Positions 11,401 through 19,323 of a stretch of DNA of 64,000 nucleotides are shown in pieces. The notes below the pieces were generated by a model that saw nothing but the letters and a program-made list of their open reading frames with translations, was not told where the DNA came from and did not search any database. Where the stretch lies: the NCBI RefSeq assembly GCF_032362555.1, contig NC_083513.1, positions 11,904,001-11,968,000 on the forward strand, read 5' to 3'. This DNA is from Amyelois transitella (Eukaryota > Arthropoda > Insecta > Lepidoptera > Pyralidae). Position 1 is the first letter of the stretch. Every line of letters starts with the position of its first letter. A program made the translations under genes and the position numbers.

Positions 11401-13627
11401 CTTTCACTACGGCATGATGAGGTAAGTATACAAATGTTGATTTAATTTCATTTTCAGGAATTACCTCCATATGACCTAATTCTACATATTCATTTATTAC
11501 ATTTGCATACTGTATTTTTAATTCAGGATTTCTAATTAATCTTTTTTCCAGATATTCAAATCGTTTTGTAGCAATCGCCAATGTATCTCCATATTGACAT
11601 TGCGGATCTTCATTACGGAAGGGAAGTTTGACAATGTATCTACCTTCGGAATCCCTTGTTGTAGTACTCGCAAATATCTTTTCACACTTCTCTTCTTCCT
11701 CTGTCCATCTTTTTTCTTGACATAACTTGAGCTCTTCTTCCAGCTCCCAAAATTTCTGCAGCAGATTATTATCTTCTACGGCATGCATGCACTGGACAAA
11801 GGTATGAAAATTTTTATTACATTCTTCTACATCAACAGATACCCTACCAGATAATATCCACCCCAACTTTGTATTTTGGGCAATTGGCATTTCTGGACCA
11901 CTCCTAATAAATCCTTCTTCTATTATTTGACAATACACTTCCGCACCTAGAAGTATGTCTACTTTATTAGGAGAGTTGAATGTTGGATCTGCTAACCTGA
12001 TTTTGGGCAGGTTTGACCACCTCTGCACTGCAATTTCCTTGTCAGGCAGCAATGTGGTGATAGTTTTAATAACGTGAGCTCTAACTTGAATAACGAAGTC
12101 TGGGTTGATGAGGGATTGAATTTTAAAATATACGATATATTTTGACATCATCAATGGATCCTTATCACCACCCAACCCCGACACATAACTCTTGCATTGT
12201 TTCTTCGGCAGCCCAAGAAGCTGAGCTGCGGACTCCGTCAAAAACGAAGCTTGTGATCCTTGGTCAATAAGAGACCGAAGAGTTATGCGTGTGCCTGATT
12301 GCGATATAGCATCTACCAAAGCCGTTGCAAGCAAAACATGGCTTTGTATATTAATGTGACATGAAGTAATATTCTTACACGATTCGTCTTGTTTAACAAT
12401 AACTTCAGATGAATTATTTTCAGTTGGTACCGAACTAGGAACATTACTCGCTTGCGATAAAATAGTATTCAAATGAAGAAGCGAGTGATGTTTCTTATGA
12501 CAGATTCTGCACTTGGTTGGTACACGACACGAATACACCGCATGGTTTGAATTAAAACAATTGAAACATAGTTTCCGAGATTGTACGAAATTACAACGTG
12601 TTACTGGCTCCTCCTTAGAGAATTTCTTACAGTTAAACAACTTATGGCTTTCGGAGCAAAACGGACATTTATTCGATTCTGTAACATGTAATACCTTAGT
12701 TTTCGGAACATTTTTTGAAACCTTATTATCAAGAAATTCAAGTGACCTAAACCTTTGCTGTAGAAATTCTGTGAATTGATTATAACTTGGTAAATTATCC
12801 TGCAATTCACTTAACTTCGATTCCCACAATTTACGAGACTCAGTATCTAACTTCAAACACAATATGTAAATTACGATCATGTCCCATGAATCAGTTTGTA
12901 AACCTAGATTTTTGAGGGCATTCATACATTCGTTGCTGGTATCTAATAACTCTTTTAATGCACTTGCAGACTCAGTTGTAACATTTCTTTGGCTCATAAA
13001 TCGTTTTAGGACTGAGTTTGCAATGAAGCGTTTATTATTGTATCTGTTTTCTAACTGATCCCAGCAAACTACATAATTATCACTAGTAATGGGCACATGT
13101 CGCAATAATTGTTCAGCCTCACCAGACAAATAAGATTTTAAATAATGTAATTTTTGTACATTGTCTAAAGATCGATTAGTATGCACAAGAGACATAAACA
13201 AATCTCTAAAACTTGTCCACTCAGCATAGTTACCGTAAAATGTGGGAATTGTAATTTTTGGAAGTTTCACACTACTGTATGAATTTATTTTAGAATCGTT
13301 TTCGCAGACATTAGAAGTAGTTGGTATGACAGGTTTAATTTGACTTAATTTTTCTTTCAGTACCGCTTTGTAGTCAAAATACAATTCTTCTGTGACTTCA
13401 TAAACAGCACATTCATCATATTTGGCTTTTTCTAAATCCTCACTATCGTACTCAGCTATGAGTTTGGTGTGAGTATCCAAAAACATAGACCATTGTGACT
13501 CCAATGCTTCAAGTCTTGTTTCAATATAAGATTCAGTCAACCGCTCTTTAGGAGATTTTTTGAAATTACTAAAAGCTCTACCGATTGTTTTGTTAGTGTT
13601 AATCTGAACCTTAATTAGAGCATTCAT
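8465..13627 (-). CDS. BEL/Pao Gag-Pol polyprotein (1720 aa)
   Basis: One uninterrupted frame. Domains in order: a Gag segment with the Pao-type TFYGNYAEWTSFRDLF stretch (about 127), then Cys/His knuckles CPFCSESHKLFNC (about 320) and CFNCFNSNHAVYSC. An aspartic protease follows (LIDQGSQASF, about 452), then RT with YMDD (about 873) and RNase H (CDASNDAYAAVVY about 1050; TDSTVVLAW). Next come the integrase zinc-binding segment (about 1320-1370) and the D,D,E core (GVDYAGP about 1423, HSDNGTNF about 1487, GGLWEAG about 1540), and a DUF5641-like C-terminus. All catalytic residues I can check are present. Length is normal for Pao-type single-ORF elements. The protein should assemble particles, copy the RNA and integrate the cDNA. 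Confidence 0.95.
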   Translation of the reverse strand: MNALIKVQINTNKTIGRAFSNFKKSPKERLTESYIETRLEALESQWSMFLDTHTKLIAEYDSEDLEKAKYDECAVYEVTEELYFDYKAVLKEKLSQIKPVIPTTSNVCENDSKINSYSSVKLPKITIPTFYGNYAEWTSFRDLFMSLVHTNRSLDNVQKLHYLKSYLSGEAEQLLRHVPITSDNYVVCWDQLENRYNNKRFIANSVLKRFMSQRNVTTESASALKELLDTSNECMNALKNLGLQTDSWDMIVIYILCLKLDTESRKLWESKLSELQDNLPSYNQFTEFLQQRFRSLEFLDNKVSKNVPKTKVLHVTESNKCPFCSESHKLFNCKKFSKEEPVTRCNFVQSRKLCFNCFNSNHAVYSCRVPTKCRICHKKHHSLLHLNTILSQASNVPSSVPTENNSSEVIVKQDESCKNITSCHINIQSHVLLATALVDAISQSGTRITLRSLIDQGSQASFLTESAAQLLGLPKKQCKSYVSGLGGDKDPLMMSKYIVYFKIQSLINPDFVIQVRAHVIKTITTLLPDKEIAVQRWSNLPKIRLADPTFNSPNKVDILLGAEVYCQIIEEGFIRSGPEMPIAQNTKLGWILSGRVSVDVEECNKNFHTFVQCMHAVEDNNLLQKFWELEEELKLCQEKRWTEEEEKCEKIFASTTTRDSEGRYIVKLPFRNEDPQCQYGDTLAIATKRFEYLEKRLIRNPELKIQYANVINEYVELGHMEVIPENEIKSTFVYLPHHAVVKEDRTTTKVRVVFDASCPGKNGVSLNSELMLGPKLQLDLRHIIMRWRVHPICLCTDIVKMYRQIKVTDEDTYFQCIVWRDNPNDKLKHLRNLRVTFGTASAPYLAVKALQQNAKDEAADFPVASQKILTDFYMDDFLSGCEKVEDGKKLYLESKELLKRGGFELQKWTSNSEDLLKAINEKQAEEKVSLKIDNVLKILGLTWNQSTDNFEYSVNPLPADKPVTKRKVISEIAKLYDPLGWLAPAIIVAKIFIQKLWISGIGWDDMLPEKLLKDWSTYRNDLLLLRDITIPRWINTYRNSCIQELHGFCDASNDAYAAVVYIRVIDKDGNSAVHLITSKTKVAPIKQVRIPRLELCGAVLLSKLLQEVSGVLDISKENIYAYTDSTVVLAWLSCHPGKWKTFIANRVSHILTNMDRNQWTHVRSEDNPADVASRGIKPSKLKNASIWFTGPNWLKERQIKKETNRIYETDLEKKVCHVGVCNQQINEQNNNEIIIKFSSLRKLIRVVSYCKRFRKVKIVKENWLTSEELREALNTCIKIVQKESFNEELSDVNKKGYVNRKSKLTSLNPFLDDAGILRVGGRLERANIDMSAKHPIILPDKSHFSSLIIADAHEKTMHGGPQLTLNYLRSRYWILNAKTNVKLYIRKCVTCVRYAVNTRDQLMGQLPNARVEFSRPFYHTGVDYAGPINMRVSKGRGTKSYKGYICLFVCMSTRAVHLEAVSDMTTSAFLAAFRRFVARRGHCAHLHSDNGTNFVGAAKELKTLFHNEKSYFVKEIAESLAVENTSWHFIPPHAPNFGGLWEAGIKSTKHHLKRVIGDATLTYEELSTVLTQIEACLNSRPISQLSTNPHDPTPLTPGHFLIGEPLVLVPDVNYENSNVSSLKRWQLTQRMVQGFWKRWSQEYLTQFHNRYRWSYQKAEPNVGDIVLVKEDGLPPGKWLLGLILQKFPGLDGITRVVNIKCKGSIIKRPVNKLCVLPVLK

Positions 13628-14225
13628 GGTTTATGTTTAAGTTACAATAGTTTGAAATTGAAGCCAAATTTTTTTTTTTTTTTTTTAAAGTCGAAAAATT
13701 TTCTAAGTCCTAAATCAAAGATGAAAATTTTACAAGTGTTTAGAACCTTGTCACAATAAAACCGCTAGGAAATTGGGCATAGATTCCTCGACTGAACACT
13801 TTTCTTAAAACTATTCTAAGTCCATACAGTACTACACTAATTTCCAAATATTTTCTAAGTAAATTTCTTCTTGTCTTTAAAGTTCAATTTTGCTACCACT
13901 GAATCGAATGAAAAAGTACTCACAATTGTCCGGCACGTCACTTACACTCGCACATGCGTAGTAGGTGTATCCGCTTACTTTCTCGTTCACTGTTGACTTC
14001 TCATCCACTGCTGGGCGAGTATGCGCTTACTGTTTACAATGCTCTCTTCACAACGCAATCGATAATAAACTTCGATTGAATCACATGGACACCACTTAAG
14101 CATTTCCTGCTGAAACTTTGTGAAAGTCGCACAGTGTTCGCCCTTGACAGCAAACTACTGCCCGTGGGTGCAAACGAGAACCTCATATACACAGTACCAA
14201 CCAAGCATCCCGCTCAGAAGGAACA

Positions 14226-14497
14226 TGTACAATCGGCTGATTGTAAAAAACACAAAGACGTTTCAAATATCGCCATGGTTTGGGGCTATTCAATAATTTG
14301 TTGTGATTTTCTTTGCATTAAAATAATATTGTATTACATATAAAAAGGAAACAATTATTGTATTTGATGATGCATTTTTTATTGATATTACAGACTTATG
14401 TCAATGGTATAATGATGGTTGTCAAATATTTCTTTTTCTTTTTTTTTTAAATAAAAATTAGGCCAAAAACAAAATTAAGGTTTCATAAGATTGAACA
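14226..14497 (-). repeat. 5' LTR of the BEL/Pao element
   Basis: 272 bp, apparently identical to 7888-8159. Its sense start TGTTCAATC supplies the new C-terminus and stop codon of the A1 Gag ORF. Confidence 0.93.
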
Positions 14498-15902
14498 CAT
14501 ATGCTATCCTGGATCTGGCGAGAGCCTCCCACCTTTGCCTGACCTGACACGCGGAACTAAAAGCGTTGTGATTACTCACCTCGTTTCCGTCCGCGCGGCA
14601 GTTCAGGCACGATGGGATGGCTCCCGCCATCCAGGCCTGGCACACAGCCCTCTGGTGCTCGCCACCACAGTGGCAGCACCTCTCCACCTTCTCTTTGCAG
14701 TGGCGCCTGCCGTGGCCGTAGCCCAGGCACATCGAACACTGGACCAGCGGAGAGTAATCCTCCGCCTGGATCCGCTGCATGTCGATGCGCACTGAGCCGG
14801 CCTCGACCACTGCGCGCCACAGCTTGGGGGGGACACTAATTACGGTATGTTCTAGCAGCGGGTTTCTTGCCTTTTTTCTAAATTTCACTTCGATAGTTTT
14901 TTCCTCATCTTTGAAGTCCTTAAGTAATTTGCAATTTTGCCCCGTTAATTTTGATATAACTTGTTCGTTGGTGTTTTTTAACATGTTTTTGAGGATGAGT
15001 AGGGGGTTTTTATTCTCAACTTCTTTTACCCGCAAATTTTTTATTTTTTCTATTCTGGTTTTTAATTTCTGTCTACCCTCTTTTGATTCGCAACTTATTA
15101 TTAATTTCCTATCCCGCGTCTTTCTCACCCTTTCTATCCTCACCCAATCCCCGCCTTCTCCTGCCACTTCCCTTATCCGCTCCATGACCACGTCACCCGT
15201 TTCCATTCCTGTCTTGTCGTCGACAATAACGGAATGGAGGGTGACGGGCTTTTCCTGAGAAGTAGCCACGGCCTGTGCGTATGTCGGGGTATGTGAGGCT
15301 ATTGTGGATGTTCTTCCATCAGCTTGATTCTGGCGGTCCATTGTTTCCTTCATCTCCCGTATACTTCTTGCGTTTTCTTCTAGTTTATCCACCAGCGGTT
15401 TTAGGTACGTTTTAAGTTCTCCGAATTGGGTCTCATGCTGTGGGATAGGGGAGGTCTGGGTTCTTATACTCGGTCGTTGTCCCGGCGTCATGTTCTTTGG
15501 CTCCTGGCACGCAGCCAGGTCGCACACGAGGTCGTCTACCTGTCTGATCTTGCTTTTGACTGAGTCTTTAGTTATTCTTTTTAGTCTCAGTGCAGACTCG
15601 ACCTCTTCGTTAATTGCGTCCAGGAGATTTCTAATGCTAACACATAGATCAATTCTATCGTCGTCCGTCAGGATTTTACGTCTGTTTTCTTCCTTTAGGA
15701 GGGGAGTTTTTGGGAAGCACTGAATGAACCTGCTCCTCTTGTTAGGGGTCGCCCATTCCTCCTCTGAAGACAATCTGACGGGGGAGTCCGACGGGGAGTC
15801 ACCCTGGCTACTGAATTGGGTGGGTGATATTTGGAATGCATTTTGGTCTGTAGGTGTGTCTTTAAATGACACAGACTTTGGTGTGCGAATCATCATTGTC
15901 AA
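14475..15902 (-). CDS. A1 Gag (ORF1), last codon replaced by LTR sequence
   Basis: 475-codon frame. The N-terminal half is charged and helical-looking (about 60-200). The middle part, with VRIERVRKTRDRKLIISC and NPLLILKN, is shared with TRAS-type Gag. Three CCHC-type knuckles follow from about residue 390 (CSMCLGYGHGRRHC; CCHCGGEHQRAVC; CLNC...C), then RQRWEALARSRIAY. The BEL/Pao insertion falls in the last sense codon: the native end, by comparison with A2, is ...RIAYA and stop, while here it is ...RIAY plus VFNLMKP from the LTR. The protein is therefore essentially complete. Its expected role is RNA binding and delivery of the RNP to telomeres (known for TRAS/SART ORF1 proteins). No ORF2 follows. 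Confidence 0.9.
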   Translation of the reverse strand: MTMMIRTPKSVSFKDTPTDQNAFQISPTQFSSQGDSPSDSPVRLSSEEEWATPNKRSRFIQCFPKTPLLKEENRRKILTDDDRIDLCVSIRNLLDAINEEVESALRLKRITKDSVKSKIRQVDDLVCDLAACQEPKNMTPGQRPSIRTQTSPIPQHETQFGELKTYLKPLVDKLEENARSIREMKETMDRQNQADGRTSTIASHTPTYAQAVATSQEKPVTLHSVIVDDKTGMETGDVVMERIREVAGEGGDWVRIERVRKTRDRKLIISCESKEGRQKLKTRIEKIKNLRVKEVENKNPLLILKNMLKNTNEQVISKLTGQNCKLLKDFKDEEKTIEVKFRKKARNPLLEHTVISVPPKLWRAVVEAGSVRIDMQRIQAEDYSPLVQCSMCLGYGHGRRHCKEKVERCCHCGGEHQRAVCQAWMAGAIPSCLNCRADGNEVSNHNAFSSACQVRQRWEALARSRIAYVFNLMKP

Positions 15903-16394
15903 GGTTAAAATATAAATTTGTATAAGTTGTAAAGAAAAAGGACAGAAATAAATACAATACTGTATATTTAAGGGAACTAAAATATGGAAGGAGGCAAAAC
16001 GCCAGTCAATTTCTTAAAATCTTAACTATGGACTAGACACGAGGTAAATAGTGTACTTATACCTAAGAGTGGGTCTCCCAATATTGCACTGCACTTATTT
16101 TATGGGCCAGAGCGGCTTTGTCACAACGTCCAAGCACATCCACTTAGTCTTGTTGTTCCGTCTTGTGTGTAGTTAGTTTCAGGCACCGAGCCGTCCCCCA
16201 ATCTCGAAGTGAAGACAGACTCGTGGCCGAATCCAGCAAAATCCTCTCAATCCTCGTCCAACCGTAGACGTAGATGGAGTCCAGGTATTTTTTATTACGA
16301 TCTGAACACAAGGGAGCACTTATTTCCACTTTCACTAACTTTGTACACACTTAAAAAATTTTTTGCTTTTAATATTTTGCGGAGCGCATCGGAG

Positions 16395-16428
16395 CACGTC
16401 TGCACTCTACGACGGCTCGAAGCAGACT
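16395..16428 (-). promoter_or_regulatory. A1 5'-terminal module with Inr- and DPE-like motifs
   Basis: If the first element base (A, complement of 16428) is +1, the start reads CCAGTC across the junction, close to the insect initiator TCAGTY. AGACGT occupies +28 to +33, exactly matching the DPE consensus RGWYVT at its usual position. The first ~48 bases are nearly identical in A2 although the rest of the leader has diverged. Together these suggest an internal RNA polymerase II promoter, as known in jockey-like elements; function is inferred. Confidence 0.55.
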
Positions 16429-16555
16429 GGTTAGGTTAGGTTAGGTTAGGTTAGGTTAGGTTAGGTTAGGTTAGGTTAGGTTAGGTTAGGTTAGGTTAGG
16501 TTAGGTTAGGTTAGGTTAGGTTAGGTTAGGTTAGGTTAGGTTAGGTTAGGTTAGG
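16429..16555 (+). repeat. Telomeric (TTAGG)n stub, about 25 units
   Basis: Uninterrupted GGTTA repeats between the 5' end of A1 and the poly(T) of element D. With the A2/S1' stub it is one of the longer pure arrays in the window. Confidence 0.97.
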
Positions 16556-16655
16556 TTTTTTTTTTTTTTTTTTTTTTAAGATGCTAAGTGATTTGTTTGG
16601 TAATTAATTTTTATTAAATGGGTATGCTGTATTGTTGTATGATAAGTGTAGCGTT

Positions 16656-16689
16656 GGTGGGTCTCTGCTATTTGATACAGATACCCACC
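16656..16689 (-). other. Hairpin in the 3' UTR of D
   Basis: 12-nt arms 16656-16667 and 16678-16689 with one mismatch and a 10-nt loop, about 80 bp before the poly(A) junction. Confidence 0.6.
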
Positions 16690-16912
16690 GTCGCTATTTA
16701 TCTTGAGCGATGTTTTTATGTTGAGGTGCCATAGATCTGCTTTTTTTGATTTGCATTTGTGACTGTTATGATTAAATGTAATATTGAATTTTGCGAGTCG
16801 ATTTCGCATTTCGACAAGGCGCTAGAATTAGAATTACAGTTACAATTTTAAATTACAAGGCTCTTCCTTCTTCTTAAGGCGCATCTTTGCTTCAAGGGCG
16901 GCCAACGTGCTG

Positions 16913-18439
16913 CTAATAGCCATAGTCAGTGCTATCCTGAAGAGCTTTCATGGCATTGACTATGCGCGGGCATGCTTTGTTGTCGGTGGCTGAATGGCTA
17001 GTGTTGGCGCTACGAACTGACTTGCAGTTATAACAGCACGTCTTATTCGGATCGGCGCGAACGGGGCACGAGTTGATTTGGTGCTCAGTGGAGCCACAGT
17101 GGGCGCACGGGTGGGACTCAGCGGTGCACTTGTTATTAGTGTGCCCGAACTGTAGGCACTTATAACATTGCACGAAGCGGCTGAAGTCCGCCACGTGCAC
17201 CCGCTGGTGCTCCACGTTCGCGCGCTCCCCTTCGACCAGCCTGCGCCGGATCGCCGGGGCCACCTCCAACACCGCGTTGTAAAAGCGCTCATTTCTATTG
17301 TTCAAGAGGAAGCAAAGGCGGATTTCTTCGCTGGGGATTTGGTTCTGGTGGCTTATGATGTCCACCAGTTCCTCCCTCTGGACCTCTTTGCTAATCCCCT
17401 TCAAGATGATGAGAGGGCGACGGAGCTTCGACTCTTCAGCTGCAATGCCGGGGATGGTGTTCACTTTTCGGAGGATTTGGTCGCGCTGCTCATTGGTATC
17501 GAACTCTACTTTGAGCATGTTTTGACGCAAGGGCTTTACTTTCGAGGGAGCAAATGTTGTTCTCCGGAATGAGATGTTCTTTTTGAACTCGTCAAGTACG
17601 ACTGGCTGCTGTTTTTGTTTATCGCTAGTCTCCTTAGCTTTGATGATGATGGAGGGCAAGGTGCGCGAGGGAGGAGGAATGCTCTTAGGGGGGGAGGGCG
17701 TCGCCACGGCCGCGGCGAAGGATTTTGCAGGCGCTGGTGGAGAGGGCGCCGGCGTCGTCGGCGTCATGGCCTTAAGTTCCTCACGGATACTCTCCCGAAT
17801 AATAGAGAGCAGTGTGCTCTGGTCCGGGAGGATCTCCGGAGTCGGAGGAGTCGGCGCAATCGCGACCGTTGGCCCGGTCTCCTTGACCTTCACCAACGCC
17901 TGCGCAGATCTTTGTATCTCCTGCGCCGCCGCCGCAATGAGCCGCTTGTTGGTAGCAGTGACGCTCTTTCCTTCGTTAACAGCTTTGTTGATTGTGTACG
18001 TTAGTTTTGTAACTACCGCCATGAAGGTGTCGATACTCTTCACATCTTCAGAACGGGCAGGTAGTTCAATAATCATTGCGCTAGAAGATTTGCTGGACTT
18101 GGTTGCAGTTTTACGAGCGGGCACAACTTTGGCGGGAGCTTGTGAGGAGGCAGTAGCGTCGCTCACTTCGGGTGTTTCGGTGTCAGACATGTACCGAAGT
18201 TGGGGCATGTCTGATTCGGGAAAAAATTGGAGGTCTACACTAGGAGTTAAGAGATCCTCCTCATCCATCTCACTTATGGGCGCTATGTACGGTCGAGTGC
18301 GTTCGGGGGGGCTAGCCGTAGTTGGGGAGGCCCTGGAATTGCCTGCCACTGGTGAGGAAGACCGCGAAGGGCGGTTGGGGGGTGCAGGAGGAGGTCGAGT
18401 GGTCGCCTCCTTACGAGTCGGAGACCGGGTGAGCCCCAT
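16913..18439 (-). CDS. D Gag (ORF1, 508 aa)
   Basis: The N-terminal ~280 residues are rich in Pro, Ala, Ser and Thr and look disordered. A globular part at about 290-410 contains VKPLRQNMLKVEFDTNEQRD and RRPLIILKGI, like the RRM/PRE_C2HC region of non-LTR Gag proteins. Three knuckles follow from about residue 422: CYKCLQFGHTNNKC, CAHCGSTEHQINSC, and a longer CYNC...H...C. The ORF is intact and ends in DYGY. Expected function is binding the element's RNA. It resembles Gag of R1/jockey-like elements more than TRAS Gag. The start is the first ATG of the frame; the antisense strand also carries a long GC-rich open frame, which I treat as a shadow. Confidence 0.85.
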   Translation of the reverse strand: MGLTRSPTRKEATTRPPPAPPNRPSRSSSPVAGNSRASPTTASPPERTRPYIAPISEMDEEDLLTPSVDLQFFPESDMPQLRYMSDTETPEVSDATASSQAPAKVVPARKTATKSSKSSSAMIIELPARSEDVKSIDTFMAVVTKLTYTINKAVNEGKSVTATNKRLIAAAAQEIQRSAQALVKVKETGPTVAIAPTPPTPEILPDQSTLLSIIRESIREELKAMTPTTPAPSPPAPAKSFAAAVATPSPPKSIPPPSRTLPSIIIKAKETSDKQKQQPVVLDEFKKNISFRRTTFAPSKVKPLRQNMLKVEFDTNEQRDQILRKVNTIPGIAAEESKLRRPLIILKGISKEVQREELVDIISHQNQIPSEEIRLCFLLNNRNERFYNAVLEVAPAIRRRLVEGERANVEHQRVHVADFSRFVQCYKCLQFGHTNNKCTAESHPCAHCGSTEHQINSCPVRADPNKTCCYNCKSVRSANTSHSATDNKACPRIVNAMKALQDSTDYGY

Positions 18440-18957
18440 GGTCTCGTCAGTAAACTATTGAACTTTAATAAAATATGTCAATCAAAATCCAACTATATAA
18501 TTAAACTATTGCTTCTAAGAGGGTGTTATCTATTGAAATACTATTTTTGGGACCAGAAGAACACTATGAACTAATCGGAAGAAAGAAAAAATACGAGGGA
18601 AAAAAGTGGATTTTTGGTTTCGACTTACGTCGGCGAGCAGAATTTACCTAGCTGATGAAACTAGGGTGGGCGGGGGGGCGAATTTTTCGCGTATTTTGTC
18701 CGGGAATGGCTTAAAATGACGGGGTAGGCAGCCGGAACACTAATCAGAAGTAATTAGGGGTAGGTTCGGAAGAAAAATTTGGTCTATGGACAAAAATGAG
18801 TATTTGGATGGAAGAAAAACCGTTAAAGAAGAAAAATGACAAAATAGTATGAAAAATTCGGCGGGATGGAGAAAGCTGGTATGCAGAACTGATGGCGGCA
18901 ACAAGACGAAGAGATCAAGGTATCACAATCAGGGGTGGACACACTAAAGATGGGATC

Positions 18958-18991
18958 GGTTAGGTTAGGTTAGGTTAGGTTAGGTTAGGTT

Positions 18992-18994
<3 letters not shown>
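18958..18994 (+). repeat. Telomeric (TTAGG)n stub
   Basis: About 7 units between the 5' end of D and the poly(T) of element B. Confidence 0.95.
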
Positions 18995-19042
<48 letters not shown>

Positions 19043-19043
<1 letters not shown>

Positions 19044-19136
19044 ATGAGCAGGTGGTGAAATCCATCATGGACAGCCTGGGAAGGAGGACCCAGGTAGTGC
19101 CGGACTCTTACCGTGCTAAAACACCACCTGCTCATG
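19043..19136 (-). other. B 3' end: perfect 15-bp stem enclosing an inner hairpin
   Basis: CATGAGCAGGTGGTG at 19043-19057 and its exact complement at 19122-19136. Inside, CCTGGG (19075-19080) and CCCAGG (19089-19094) form a second hairpin. The outer arm ends about 5 bases from the poly(A). It is a likely RT recognition structure, by analogy with 3' UTR signals known for SART1. Confidence 0.8.
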
Positions 19137-19323
19137 GAAACTCCATCAGGAGGGACCCTGCGTGGGAGGACAGGGGTCTTTTCTATCTATTCTTCTTGAT
19201 TTTTTATTCCTAATTATTATTGTTGTGTTAAATATTATTTTTGTAAATTTTGTATTTAAAATTATTGTTCTTCATTTATTATTCTATTCTTTTATTTTTT
19301 TTTTTTTTTTAACTTTCAATTCT

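Larger units (their letters stand above)
7888..14497 (-). mobile_element. Complete BEL/Pao LTR retrotransposon inserted in A1
   Basis: 6610-bp element with 272-bp LTRs at both ends that look identical, TG...CA termini, and a 5-bp target duplication CATAT at 7883-7887 and 14498-14502. One 1720-codon polyprotein lies between. Identical LTRs and an intact ORF indicate a very recent insertion. The sense strand is the same as that of the host element A1, and the LTR contains AATAAA, so A1 transcripts may end inside it. The leader between the 5' LTR and the ORF (13628-14225) holds no gene; I could not identify a primer-binding site with confidence. Confidence 0.95.
6826..16428 (-). mobile_element. 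A1: TRAS-like Gag-only telomeric retrotransposon, interrupted by a BEL/Pao element
   Basis: Minus-strand non-LTR element. Its poly(A) is the poly(T) at 6826-6844, and it abuts telomeric repeats at both ends (GGTTAGGTTAGG before it, GGTTAGG from 16429). After removing the BEL/Pao insert and one target copy it is about 2.99 kb: 5' UTR 15903-16428, one Gag ORF, then about 1.06 kb of 3' non-coding DNA (6826-7887). There is no endonuclease or RT in any frame of the 3' part. The same plan recurs in A2 (53214-55968), so loss of ORF2 is a property of the lineage rather than an accident of this copy. An AATAAA and a terminal hairpin sit just before the poly(A). Confidence 0.88.
16556..18957 (-). mobile_element. 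D: second Gag-only telomeric non-LTR element
   Basis: About 2.4 kb, minus strand, poly(A) as poly(T) 16556-16577, telomeric repeats on both sides. It has one ORF (16913-18439), a 5' UTR of about 520 bp (18440-18957) and a 3' UTR of about 335 bp. There is no RT or endonuclease in any frame. Its Gag is not closely similar to that of A or B and its 5' end lacks the A-type module, so it appears to be an independent Gag-only family. A single copy is present, so a secondary deletion of ORF2 cannot be excluded. Confidence 0.75.

Noticed and set aside
16209-16439. 76-codon plus-strand ORF running into the telomeric repeats
   Set aside because: Lies antisense to the A1 5' UTR; no homologous frame kept in A2.
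17574-18461. 295-codon plus-strand ORF opposite the D Gag gene
   Set aside because: Antisense shadow of a Pro/Ala/Ser-rich GC-biased ORF; no domain, and the minus-strand Gag explains the region.
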